Source of the DNA: Flavobacterium beibuense F44-8
GTDB taxonomy: Bacteria; Bacteroidota; Bacteroidia; Flavobacteriales; Flavobacteriaceae
Length of the DNA stretch: 64,000 nucleotides
Reading direction: 5' to 3'
Assembly (NCBI RefSeq): GCF_000769915.1
Contig: NZ_JRLV01000003.1
Location: 62,001 to 126,000, forward strand
Under the pieces are notes generated by a model. It was not told where the DNA came from and did not search any database. It saw only the letters and a list, made by a program, of their open reading frames with translations. The position numbers and the translations under genes were made by a program. How positions within the stretch are numbered: position 1 is the stretch's first letter; each line of letters opens with the position of its first letter. Below, in pieces: positions 1 through 7,229 of this stretch.

Positions 1-354
1 AGGGTAGTAAGTATTGAACTTACAGATGAACTGCAACAGGAGCGTACTTCACTAAAGGAATTTAATGAAATGCGTGAAAGAGCAAAAGCAAGTCTCACTT
101 TACAAAAAGTAATTATTAGGGTAGATAAAGCTATGGCTTTGTACATACAGGAACATAAGCATTATTATGGCTTTGTTTCAGAAAAAGTTAGCGATGACAA
201 TATAGAAATGACTTTTTTAACCCAATCACCACAGCAGGGTTTTGTAAGGTGGCTTGCTATGTTTGGTGATCAGGCAGAACTGATTGAGCCATTATCGCTT
301 AAAACTGATATGAAGAAACTTTTGGAACGAATTTCAGAAAAAATGAATCTTTAA
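1..354 (+). CDS. WYL-domain transcriptional regulator, C-terminal part (5' truncated by window)
   Basis: The frame is open from base 1, so the gene starts upstream of the window; 117 residues are visible. The end contains the phrase FVRWLAMFGDQAELIEP, typical of the WCX extension that closes WYL-domain regulators of the YafY type, which normally have an N-terminal DeoR-like HTH and a ligand-sensing WYL domain. The DinB gene follows after 72 bp on the same strand, a common pairing in Bacteroidota, suggesting the regulator controls or is cotranscribed with it. The HTH part is not visible, so the family call rests on the C-terminus only. Confidence 0.75.
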   Translation, partial: RVVSIELTDELQQERTSLKEFNEMRERAKASLTLQKVIIRVDKAMALYIQEHKHYYGFVSEKVSDDNIEMTFLTQSPQQGFVRWLAMFGDQAELIEPLSLKTDMKKLLERISEKMNL

Positions 355-426
355 AATCCTACTGACATACTGTTGTCATAACACAGGGTTTACTTTGTAA
401 TGTCAAACAAATAAACCACAACAGTT

Positions 427-924
427 ATGGAATTAATCGCATTACTAAAACAGGAATTGAATGAAGAGTCAAGAACAACCCGTAAAATGCTTAGCAGGGT
501 ACCACCAGAGAAGTTCGACTGGCAGCCACACCCTAAAAGCATGACACTGGGTAGGCTTGCTTCACACGTGGCAGAATTGCCGGGATGTGTAGCTATGGCT
601 GTAGATACTCATGAACTTGACTTTGCAGATAACCCTTATGAACCTAAGGATGTTAAAAACACAGGTGAATTACTGGATTATTTTGAAGAGTCGCTTAAAA
701 ATGCAAAAGACGGACTTGAAAAAATCGATGTGAAAGATTTTAACGAACCATGGACACTGAGAAACGGAGAGCAAATTCTTAATTCGTATACTAAATATAG
801 TGTAATAAGGATGGCTTACTCGCAGGTTGTACATCACAGGGCACAGCTAGGTGTGTATTTAAGATTACTTAATATACCTATACCGGGTAGTTATGGCCCA
901 AGTGCCGACGAAGTAGCTTTCTAG
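427..924 (+). CDS. DinB family protein
   Basis: A 165-residue protein with the DinB/YfiT four-helix layout, usual length for the family. Likely metal ligands are His47 (in LASHVAELP) and His136/His137 (in QVVHHRAQL), matching the three-histidine site of this superfamily. Members are putative metal-dependent enzymes, some thiol transferases, and often respond to DNA damage or stress; the substrate here cannot be read from sequence. It follows a WYL regulator and is closed by a strong terminator, so the two probably form a short transcription unit. Confidence 0.85.
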   Translation: MELIALLKQELNEESRTTRKMLSRVPPEKFDWQPHPKSMTLGRLASHVAELPGCVAMAVDTHELDFADNPYEPKDVKNTGELLDYFEESLKNAKDGLEKIDVKDFNEPWTLRNGEQILNSYTKYSVIRMAYSQVVHHRAQLGVYLRLLNIPIPGSYGPSADEVAF

Positions 925-946
925 TTTAAAAATGCTAAATTTTACA

Positions 947-980
947 AATCCCTCACTGCAATACTGCGTGAGGGATTTTT
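947..980 (+). terminator. Rho-independent terminator after dinB-like gene
   Basis: Ten-base-pair stem (947-956 with 968-977), loop of 11, followed by a run of T. It closes the WYL-DinB unit. Confidence 0.85.
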
Positions 981-1100
981 AATTACATTTTACTCAAAAT
1001 AAATAATAAATCGTTTTAATTTTATTAATTTGCAGCAAAGGATGATTTCTCTCCTAACTAAGCAGGAATTGTAAAGTGAAAATTAAAAATTTAGATTACA

Positions 1101-2345
1101 ATGTCAGTTTTAGAAAAATTGAGTTCGGCAGATGCCATTGCTTTAGAAGACAAATACGGAGCGCATAATTATCACCCGCTTCCGGTAGTTTTAAGCAAAG
1201 GAGAAGGTGTTTATGTGTGGGATGTTGAAGGTAAAAAATATTACGATTTTCTATCGGCTTATTCGGCAGTAAATCAGGGACATTGCCATCCTAAAATTGT
1301 AGGTGCAATGATGGAGCAGGCTCAAACCCTAACATTAACATCAAGAGCTTTTTATAATGACAAGCTGGGCAGATACGAAGAGTTTATAACCAAATATTTT
1401 GGTTTTGATAAAGTACTGCCAATGAATACCGGTGCTGAGGCTGTGGAAACAGCAATTAAACTTTGCCGTAAATGGGCTTATGAGAAAAAAGGAATTGCTG
1501 AGCAGCAGGCTAAAATAGTAGTTTGTAAAAACAACTTCCACGGTAGAACAACAACAATAATTTCGTTCTCTAATGATGAGGACGCAAGGAAAAACTTCGG
1601 TCCGTATACTGAAGGTTTCATCAAAATAGAATATGATAACCTAGAGGTGCTGGAAGAAACTTTAAAAAATAATAGTGATATTGCAGGATTCCTGGTAGAG
1701 CCTATACAGGGAGAAGCAGGAGTTTATGTACCTTCAGAAGGGTATTTAGCTAAAGCAAAAGCACTTTGTGAAAAACATAATGTACTGTTTATTGCAGATG
1801 AGGTTCAAACCGGTATAGCAAGAACAGGTAAATTACTTGCAGTTAACCATGAAAATGTAACTCCGGATATTCTTATTTTAGGAAAAGCACTTTCAGGAGG
1901 GGCTTATCCTGTATCGGCAGTATTAGCTAATAACAGTGTTATGGATGTTATTAAGCCGGGACAGCACGGTTCTACTTTTGGAGGTAATCCGGTTGCAGCA
2001 GCTGTCGCAATAGCAGCCCTTGAAGTAATTCAAGACGAAAAACTTGCTGAAAATGCAGAAAAATTAGGTGTTCTTTTCCGTGATAAAATAAATGAATATA
2101 TTAGCGAAAGCAATATAGTTACTTTAGTAAGAGGTAAGGGATTACTTAATGCTATAGTTATCAATGATACAGAAGACAGTTCTACAGCATGGGATATTTG
2201 TGTTAAACTAAAAGAACATGGATTATTAGCAAAACCAACCCATGGTAACATAATTCGATTTGCACCACCATTAGTTATGAATGAGGAGCAATTGTTAGAC
2301 TGTGTAAATATCATTACATCGACGCTTAAAGAATTTGAAAAATAA
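1101..2345 (+). CDS. rocD: Ornithine--oxo-acid aminotransferase
   Basis: A 414-residue class III PLP aminotransferase, full length for ornithine aminotransferase. It converts L-ornithine and 2-oxoglutarate to glutamate-5-semialdehyde and glutamate, linking arginine breakdown to proline and glutamate. Visible motifs are [13 protein letters not shown] (phosphate binding, about 108-120), [10 protein letters not shown] with Asp233 contacting the pyridine ring, and ILGKALSGG with the Schiff-base Lys262. HCHPKI near residue 61 is typical of RocD. No arginase or other arg genes lie beside it, and a terminator separates it from the gene before. Acetylornithine aminotransferase is the main alternative, but the overall pattern favours RocD. 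Confidence 0.93.
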   Translation: MSVLEKLSSADAIALEDKYGAHNYHPLPVVLSKGEGVYVWDVEGKKYYDFLSAYSAVNQGHCHPKIVGAMMEQAQTLTLTSRAFYNDKLGRYEEFITKYFGFDKVLPMNTGAEAVETAIKLCRKWAYEKKGIAEQQAKIVVCKNNFHGRTTTIISFSNDEDARKNFGPYTEGFIKIEYDNLEVLEETLKNNSDIAGFLVEPIQGEAGVYVPSEGYLAKAKALCEKHNVLFIADEVQTGIARTGKLLAVNHENVTPDILILGKALSGGAYPVSAVLANNSVMDVIKPGQHGSTFGGNPVAAAVAIAALEVIQDEKLAENAEKLGVLFRDKINEYISESNIVTLVRGKGLLNAIVINDTEDSSTAWDICVKLKEHGLLAKPTHGNIIRFAPPLVMNEEQLLDCVNIITSTLKEFEK

Positions 2346-2392
2346 CAAACACATTAAATAACCAATTAATTATTAACTAACAATTTTGTTTT

Positions 2393-2854
2393 ATGGAAAA
2401 TAATTCCGCATTTGATTCTTTTGAATTACAAATTACTAACGAGTCTAAAGAGTATCTAAGAGTTGCTGCTAAATGGTCAGGCTTCTTAGCAATTGTAGGT
2501 TTCGTATTTTTAGGTTTAGGAGCTCTTGGAGGATTTTCAATGCTTGCTTTAGGTAGCGCTATGGGATCTGCCATGGGAGGTGCTATGGGAGGTTTATCAG
2601 GTTCTGTTTTTGGAATTTTTTATCTTTTAGTAGTGGCTTTGGCTTTCATACCTACATTATACCTGTATAAATTTTCTTCAAGAACAAAACAGGCTTTATT
2701 AAGTAACAGAACAGAAGATCTTACTGAGTCTATGAAAAACCTAAAATCATATTTTAGGTTTATGGGTATTTTTACTCTTATTGTAATTGTTCTTTATATA
2801 CTTTTAATTGTTATAGGTATAGGTGCTGCTGCCTCTATGGGGGGTAGAATGTAA
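2393..2854 (+). CDS. DUF5362-like membrane protein
   Basis: A 153-residue protein with a short soluble N-terminus and three or four hydrophobic segments (about 28-50, 75-97, 120-145). The opening, with FDSFELQITNESKEYLRVAAKW followed by a membrane helix, resembles the flavobacterial family DUF5362; function unknown. A glycine/methionine-rich stretch of repeated GSAMG/GGAMG units lies at about 53-68 between helices, and a GG-M tail closes the protein. It starts 47 bp after rocD and is followed by a terminator, so it may be read with rocD. The family name is from memory. Confidence 0.7.
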   Translation: MENNSAFDSFELQITNESKEYLRVAAKWSGFLAIVGFVFLGLGALGGFSMLALGSAMGSAMGGAMGGLSGSVFGIFYLLVVALAFIPTLYLYKFSSRTKQALLSNRTEDLTESMKNLKSYFRFMGIFTLIVIVLYILLIVIGIGAAASMGGRM

Positions 2855-2884
2855 TTCAAAGTACTTCAATACTAGAAATATATT

Positions 2885-2910
2885 AATCCCGCCATGTGCG
2901 GGATTTTTTA
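2885..2910 (+). terminator. Rho-independent terminator
   Basis: Eight-base-pair stem (2885-2892 with 2898-2905), five-base loop, then T run. It ends the rocD/DUF5362 unit. Confidence 0.85.
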
Positions 2911-2925
2911 TTTAAAAACTTATAG

Positions 2926-2933
2926 TAAATTTG
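2926..2933 (+). promoter_or_regulatory. -7 box TAAATTTG for the 2951 gene
   Basis: Exact match to the Bacteroidota -7 consensus TAnnTTTG, ending 17 bp before the chosen ATG and just downstream of a terminator. No clear -33 box was found. Confidence 0.5.
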
Positions 2934-2950
2934 GAGTCTTAATAAACACT

Positions 2951-3145
2951 ATGAGAACAATTTTTATAATATTAATGTTTGTGGCCGCTTTTTGGGCTTT
3001 TTATGAGCAGTCTAAAGATCAGCCTAACAAAATATTAATGATTCTTGCTTTTGCAGTTTTTGCTTTTGGTTTAATGCGACTTATGGCAAAAGTGCCAGGC
3101 AAGGAAGAAAGAGATGAAAGAGAAAATAGAGATGAAGACATTTAA
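2951..3145 (+). CDS. Small two-helix membrane protein
   Basis: A 64-residue protein with two hydrophobic segments (about 2-17 and 27-44) and a highly charged tail (KEERDERENRDEDI). I start it at the ATG at 2951 because a longer in-frame ATG at 2894 lies inside the preceding terminator and upstream of a good -7 box. Its 3' end overlaps the Smr gene in another frame, which suggests translational coupling. I recognise no family and assign no function. Confidence 0.65.
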   Translation: MRTIFIILMFVAAFWAFYEQSKDQPNKILMILAFAVFAFGLMRLMAKVPGKEERDERENRDEDI

Positions 3146-3692
3146 TATAGGTGATGAGGTAACGGTTTTAGATGATTCTTTTTCGGGAAAAGTAAAAGGG
3201 TTTAGAAAAGACAGAGTTGTTATTGAAACTCCCGAAGGCTTTGAGCTTGATTTTGAAGCGCAGGAATTGGTTAAAATCGCCGATACAGGAGATATGAAGT
3301 CATTATTTTCATCGCAAAGCTTGTCTTCTGTATTGAAAGATAAGGAAGAGCCTAAAAAAAGGAGTTTTGTAAAGGAAAAACGTTCTAAAAAAGATGATTT
3401 TGTACTGGAGGTTGATTTACATATAGAGAAACTCGTGCCTAACAAAAAGGGTATGTCTAACTATGATATACTAACCTTACAAACCGAAACGGCTAAACGC
3501 CAAATTGATTTTGCCATAAAAAACAGAATGCCTAAAGTTGTACTTATTCACGGAGTGGGAGAAGGTATACTTAAAGCAGAATTAGATTTTTTGTTGGGTA
3601 GATATGATAACATTAGCTTTCAGGATGCCAATTACAGGAAATACGGACTGGGAGCTACCGAGGTTTATATAAAACAAAACCCTGACAGATAA
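3132..3692 (+). CDS. Smr (MutS2-related) domain protein
   Basis: About 186 residues. The N-terminal 50 residues look like the KOW/SH3-like segment seen in MutS2 C-terminal regions (GDEVTVLDDSFSGKVKG), followed by a charged linker, then an Smr domain with the LDLH-like phrase EVDLHIEKL and the signature HGVGEGILK. Smr domains are nucleases acting on branched or structured nucleic acid; this stand-alone protein lacks the MutS ATPase, so its role is not known. An upstream in-frame ATG at 3114 is possible; 3132 is preferred because the protein then begins MKTFNIGDEV, a natural domain start. It overlaps the small membrane protein gene by 14 bp. Confidence 0.85.
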   Translation: MKTFNIGDEVTVLDDSFSGKVKGFRKDRVVIETPEGFELDFEAQELVKIADTGDMKSLFSSQSLSSVLKDKEEPKKRSFVKEKRSKKDDFVLEVDLHIEKLVPNKKGMSNYDILTLQTETAKRQIDFAIKNRMPKVVLIHGVGEGILKAELDFLLGRYDNISFQDANYRKYGLGATEVYIKQNPDR

Positions 3693-3700
3693 GAATAAAA

Positions 3701-3727
3701 AAAGCAGCCATTAGGCTGCTTTTTTTA
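3701..3727. terminator. Bidirectional terminator
   Basis: Nine-base-pair stem with flanking A and T runs between two convergent genes (3692 + and 3725 -), so it can serve both strands. Confidence 0.85.
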
Positions 3728-4705
3728 TTCTGTACCAAATTGTCCGAAAACATAATTTCCGTCTTCGTCTTCTGTTGGTTTAAAAGTTTCTTCATTGTTG
3801 GTAGAATTAAAGAAGGTAACATCGTGAAATATTACAGTATGTTGAAATTCTCCCACAACGACTTCTTCAGTTGTCACCCAAATTTCACCGGTAGTAAGCC
3901 ATCGCTGTTCTACAACAGGTGTAATAGGAGGGGTGTTGCTACAAATTAATGTACCTGAAGCAGTACCGGAGTAAACATCAAAAATTACCCTGTTATCAGC
4001 ATCGTCAAGTTCAAGAATTCTTGGAGCATCAATACCGGTAACTTCATTAACAAATAAGGTATTGAAGTTTTCTGAAGTAATAATTATTTTTAATACTTCG
4101 TGAGAGTTTATTTCGTAAATTATTTTAGGAGCACTTTCATCTCCGCTATCACATTTGCTGGGATTAATAGTGCCGTTTGAGAAATCTTCAAAATCAAAAT
4201 CAAATCCTTGTGAAGTAGTATATGTACCATAGTTTTGGTTTTCAATCACTATAGTCTCATCATCTTTAACGAATTCAAGTCTAACAATAGAGATGCTGTG
4301 TTCGTAAGATACATCCCCGTCATCACTTACAAGTTTTGTAGTTGTAACAGTAAGCTCACCACCCTGTGAGGCATTCCATTCTTCAACAACAGTAGGTGTT
4401 GCAGGTGGCAATGATGTACAAATAGCAGAGGAGGTTACTGTACCGCTATAATTTCTGTAAATAACTTTATTGGCGCTGTTTACAGTAATAGTATCTATGG
4501 TTCCGTCAATATTTGAAAAGTATTCCTCAATGTTTACATCAAGTATAAGTACTTCTGTTCCGTTTATCTTGTATAAAAATTCGTTGGCAGTACACAACTG
4601 TGCTGTAGTTACATCACCAAAGTTAAAATCTTTAAATGTCATATCACCATCATCACAGGCAAATACCAGCAGTACAATAGCAAACAGAGCAGATAGCTTT
4701 TTCAT
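3725..4705 (-). CDS. Hypothetical lipoprotein with a duplicated domain
   Basis: A 326-residue secreted protein: a hydrophobic signal ends in the lipobox LLVFAC (Cys17), so it is probably a lipid-anchored envelope protein. The mature part consists of two homologous halves of about 140 residues. Equivalent phrases are YSGTVTSSAICTSLPPATP in repeat 1 and YSGTASGTLICSNTPPITP in repeat 2, each followed by an EEW/QRW and an LTVTTTK/IWVTTEE strand. Each half also begins with a Cys (LCTANEFLYKING and KCDSGDESAPKIIYEINS). Acidic, beta-rich and with no known catalytic motif. Function unknown. Confidence 0.8.
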   Translation of the reverse strand: MKKLSALFAIVLLVFACDDGDMTFKDFNFGDVTTAQLCTANEFLYKINGTEVLILDVNIEEYFSNIDGTIDTITVNSANKVIYRNYSGTVTSSAICTSLPPATPTVVEEWNASQGGELTVTTTKLVSDDGDVSYEHSISIVRLEFVKDDETIVIENQNYGTYTTSQGFDFDFEDFSNGTINPSKCDSGDESAPKIIYEINSHEVLKIIITSENFNTLFVNEVTGIDAPRILELDDADNRVIFDVYSGTASGTLICSNTPPITPVVEQRWLTTGEIWVTTEEVVVGEFQHTVIFHDVTFFNSTNNEETFKPTEDEDGNYVFGQFGTE

Positions 4706-4721
4706 AAATTATATTTTTCAA

Positions 4722-4729
4722 CAAAAATA
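4722..4729 (-). promoter_or_regulatory. -7 box (TATTTTTG on minus strand)
   Basis: Exact TAnnTTTG match 17 bp upstream of the lipoprotein start at 4705. Confidence 0.45.
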
Positions 4730-4803
4730 AGGTTTTTACCGAGTTGATAAAACGTTTTTATTAAGCTGTATATTATATATGGTACTTATAAATGCTTTTT
4801 AAG

Positions 4804-4811
4804 TAATTTTG
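4804..4811 (+). promoter_or_regulatory. -7 box TAATTTTG, near-leaderless promoter of the cysteine desulfurase
   Basis: Exact TAnnTTTG match ending 5 bp before the ATG at 4817, implying a transcript with almost no 5' leader. Confidence 0.5.
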
Positions 4812-4816
4812 CAGGT

Positions 4817-5944
4817 ATGAAAAAAGCATACCTGGATAACGCATCTACCACAGCTATAAGACCTGAAGTAATTGATGAAATAACGGCTGTAATGTCACAA
4901 AACTTTGGAAACCCTTCTTCTACACACAGTTATGGCAGAGGAGCTAAAGTACTATTGGAAACAGCAAGAAAAACTATTGCATCCTTAATAGGGGCTGAAG
5001 CCAGAGAAATTATATTTACATCGGGGGGGACTGAGGCCGATAACTGGGTTATACGCAGTACTGTTAAGGATTTAGGAGTTAAACGTATAATAACCTCTAA
5101 AATAGAGCATCATGCTGTGTTGAATACGGTTAAGGTACTGAAAACCGAATTTGAAATAAATGTTGAGTATGTTAATGTTGCTCAAAACGGTGAGGTCGAT
5201 TTAAATCAGCTTGAATCGCTTTTAGCTGATAAAATTCCTACACTGGTTAGCCTTATGCACGTTAATAATGAGACAGGTGTTGTACTTGATATTGATAAAG
5301 TAGGGAAAATGTGTAAAGAGTATGGAGCCTTTTTTCATTCAGATACAGTGCAATCCATAGGTAAAACAGAGTTTGATCTAAACAATACTCCGATTGATTT
5401 TATTGCTGCGAGTGCTCATAAATTTCATGGGCCAAAAGGAGTTGGCTTTGCTTTTGTAAGGAAGAATACTCCGCTGCATGCTATGATACATGGTGGCGAA
5501 CAGGAAAAAGGTATGAGAGCCGGTACCGAAGCTATCCATCAAATAGTGGGTATGGCTAAAGCTCTGGAATTATCTTATAAACACTTACACGAAGAAAGAG
5601 ATCAAATAGCAACATTAAAACAGTATTTACTTGAAAAACTTGATTCTGAATTTTCCGGTTACATTGTTAATGGCGAAGGAGCCGATTTGTTTTATAATCT
5701 GGTAAATGTGATGTTACCATTATCAGATGAAAAAACGGGGATGATTCTCTTCCATCTGGACATGAAAGGAATAGCGGTGTCAAGAGGAAGTGCCTGTCAA
5801 AGTGGTAGTGTAAAACCTTCGCATGTTTTAAAGGAAATGCTGAGTGACGAAGATGTTAAAAAGCCGTCGCTGCGTATTTCATTAAGTCACTACAATACTA
5901 AAGAAGATATTGATTTACTTATCGATGCTCTTAAAACAGTATAA
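4817..5944 (+). CDS. Cysteine desulfurase (NifS/IscS family)
   Basis: A 375-residue class V PLP enzyme, standard length for NifS/IscS. It takes sulfur from L-cysteine to form alanine and an enzyme persulfide for Fe-S cluster or thio-cofactor assembly. The Schiff-base lysine is Lys202 in SAHKFHGPKG, and the persulfide cysteine is Cys327 in SRGSACQSGS. HHAVLNT near residue 99 stacks on PLP. It stands alone, with no iscU, iscA or tRNA-modification gene adjacent, so the acceptor is unclear. It has its own promoter box and terminator. Confidence 0.93.
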   Translation: MKKAYLDNASTTAIRPEVIDEITAVMSQNFGNPSSTHSYGRGAKVLLETARKTIASLIGAEAREIIFTSGGTEADNWVIRSTVKDLGVKRIITSKIEHHAVLNTVKVLKTEFEINVEYVNVAQNGEVDLNQLESLLADKIPTLVSLMHVNNETGVVLDIDKVGKMCKEYGAFFHSDTVQSIGKTEFDLNNTPIDFIAASAHKFHGPKGVGFAFVRKNTPLHAMIHGGEQEKGMRAGTEAIHQIVGMAKALELSYKHLHEERDQIATLKQYLLEKLDSEFSGYIVNGEGADLFYNLVNVMLPLSDEKTGMILFHLDMKGIAVSRGSACQSGSVKPSHVLKEMLSDEDVKKPSLRISLSHYNTKEDIDLLIDALKTV

Positions 5945-5949
5945 TATAA

Positions 5950-5984
5950 AAAATCCGCTAACGTTACCGTGAAGCGGATTTTTA
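5950..5984 (+). terminator. Rho-independent terminator after cysteine desulfurase
   Basis: Ten-base-pair perfect stem (5950-5959 with 5973-5982) followed by T residues. Confidence 0.85.
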
Positions 5985-6079
5985 CTGCTAACTCAAATCT
6001 TACTTAAAAGTTTTTTCAAAGTTATCTGATCTTATTAAGCTGTCCAATACCCATAACTGGGTATTGTTTAACTTTTAAA

Positions 6080-6256
6080 TTAAGCCTGAGTTTTATATTT
6101 GTTATAAAAATAAGCAGGCAGAAAGCCCAAGTTTAGAATTACAACACCACTGAATAAAAGAATACCTGCTGCGGGCCAGTGCATAATTTTAAACAATATT
6201 GCTGTACTGATTAAAAAACTGGCGATAAAGCCAAATACATAAATTGATTTTTTCAT
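6080..6256 (-). CDS. 58-residue membrane protein, paralogue of the C-terminus of the 6366 gene
   Basis: A short frame beginning MKKSIYVFGFIASFL and ending NKYKTQA. It has two hydrophobic helices around the motif ILFKIMHWPAAGILL, closing with LGFLPAYFYNKYK. The neighbouring 142-residue protein carries the same pair of helices (ILFKVMHWPWASISL and FGFLPLFFYQKYK), so this gene is a duplicate of that domain without its soluble part. Upstream (6292-6312) lies a near copy of the operator found in the padR promoter. The FKxMHWP phrase also occurs in GldL-like membrane helices, but no link to gliding is claimed. Confidence 0.8.
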   Translation of the reverse strand: MKKSIYVFGFIASFLISTAILFKIMHWPAAGILLFSGVVILNLGFLPAYFYNKYKTQA

Positions 6257-6291
6257 GATTAATGGTTTTTAGTTTATAATAATTTTTAAAA

Positions 6292-6312
6292 ATGCATTTT
6301 AATAAAATGTAT
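6292..6312. promoter_or_regulatory. Candidate PadR operator, site 2
   Basis: A 21-bp sequence identical at 19 of 21 positions to the site in the padR promoter (7139-7159). Its core is an inverted repeat, CATTTT and AAAATG around a three-base centre. It lies 36 bp upstream of the 58-residue membrane protein gene. Confidence 0.6.
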
Positions 6313-6365
6313 TTTAGTTAAAAAAATGAGGCAATATGCCTCTGTAGTTTTTACTATTGTCACTA

Positions 6366-6794
6366 CTAAATATTCCTGGCAAAGCTTAGTTTGTATTTTT
6401 GATAGAAAAACAGCGGTAAAAAGCCAAAAATAAGGAAGAAGAATCCTACTACTAATGAAATACTTGCCCAAGGCCAATGCATAACTTTAAATAGTATACC
6501 AATACAAATAAATATTGCACTGACTAATCCTAAAGCCAAAACAATTTTTTCTCTTCTCATGTTTTTCCTAAAGGCGATAAGTAAATAGGTATCACGCTCT
6601 ATGGCTCTCATTTCATTATAACCGCCAAAGTTCTTTATCGCTTCTTTATAAGCGGTATCAAAATCGTTATGTTCACTATTTTCGATAAGAGAACATATAT
6701 GATCCAGTACGTCACTGTGAAGCTCTTCTGAAGTAAGTCCGTAAAACTTCAGGTTATCAGAGATATATTCTATTTGTTGTTCGCTTAGTATCAT
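6366..6794 (-). CDS. Membrane protein with cytosolic N-terminal domain, PadR-operon partner
   Basis: A 142-residue protein. Residues 1-80 form a soluble alpha-helical domain (SDVLDHICSLIENSE) like the N-terminal segment of DUF1700/permease-prefix proteins that pair with PadR regulators. Two transmembrane helices follow (about 84-105 and 108-130). Its start codon overlaps the stop of padR by four bases (ATGA), so the two are translated together. Such PadR partners are thought to act in membrane stress or signalling; the exact function is unknown. Confidence 0.8.
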   Translation of the reverse strand: MILSEQQIEYISDNLKFYGLTSEELHSDVLDHICSLIENSEHNDFDTAYKEAIKNFGGYNEMRAIERDTYLLIAFRKNMRREKIVLALGLVSAIFICIGILFKVMHWPWASISLVVGFFFLIFGFLPLFFYQKYKLSFARNI

Positions 6795-7129
6795 TTGGCA
6801 ACTTCTTTTTCTTTAAAAATAATAGATAATGTACTGATAAAGTTATTTAGTTCGTCAGTAACCTGCTGTGCAGCTTTTATACCACTACTGGTTACCTGAT
6901 AGTATTTGCGTACCCTTTTGCCAATATACATTTTCTCTGTTTCCAGTATACCTTCGGCTTCCAGTTTATGCAGGATAGGGTATAGTGCTCCTTCAGATAT
7001 ATCTATCTTTCCTCTGGTTATATCCTTTACAGTTTGTGTAATTTCATAACCATACATTTTACCCTTATCATGAAGTAGTTTCAGGATAATGGGCTGTAGT
7101 GTTCCTTTGGTGAGTTCTTTACTATACAT
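6791..7129 (-). CDS. PadR family transcriptional regulator
   Basis: A 112-residue winged-helix regulator: MYSKELTKGTLQPIILKLL then YGYEITQTVKD and the wing EGALYPILHKLEAEG, the PadR hallmark, ending in a dimerisation helix. An in-frame ATG at 7144 is rejected as start because the -7 box (7134-7141) covers it; translation from 7129 leaves a very short leader. The promoter contains a nine-base-arm inverted repeat that probably binds the protein itself. It is followed with a four-base overlap by the membrane protein gene it likely controls. The inducer is unknown. Confidence 0.9.
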   Translation of the reverse strand: MYSKELTKGTLQPIILKLLHDKGKMYGYEITQTVKDITRGKIDISEGALYPILHKLEAEGILETEKMYIGKRVRKYYQVTSSGIKAAQQVTDELNNFISTLSIIFKEKEVAK

Positions 7130-7133
7130 AATA

Positions 7134-7164
7134 CAAATATACATTTTAATTAAATGTATACAAA
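7134..7164 (-). promoter_or_regulatory. padR promoter (-33 TTTG, -7 TATATTTG)
   Basis: On the minus strand a TTTG (7161-7164) is spaced 19 bp from TATATTTG (7134-7141), matching the Bacteroidota promoter pattern. The palindrome at 7138-7160 occupies the spacer, the classical arrangement for autorepression. Confidence 0.65.
7138..7160. promoter_or_regulatory. Candidate PadR operator, site 1
   Basis: Perfect nine-base inverted repeat TATACATTT / AAATGTATA (7138-7146, 7152-7160) with a five-base spacer, similar in form to ATACAT...ATGTAT boxes of PadR proteins. A near copy lies at 6292-6312. Confidence 0.7.
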
Positions 7165-7195
7165 CAAAATCTATTTTTTTTTGGTTTTATTATAA

Positions 7196-7223
7196 AAAGA
7201 AAGGAGCCCTATGGCTCCTTTAT
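7196..7223 (-). terminator. Rho-independent terminator after peptidase gene
   Basis: Eight-base-pair stem AAGGAGCC/GGCTCCTT with four-base loop, T run on the minus strand. Confidence 0.8.
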
Positions 7224-7229
7224 AATATC

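Noticed and set aside
2549..2605. Glycine/methionine repeat in the DUF5362-like gene as a recombination repeat
   Set aside because: The repeats are short, imperfect and in frame inside a coding region; they look like protein low complexity rather than a DNA element.
2894..3145. Longer reading of the 64-residue membrane gene
   Set aside because: The earlier ATG lies in the terminator hairpin and upstream of the -7 box, so it is unlikely to be transcribed.
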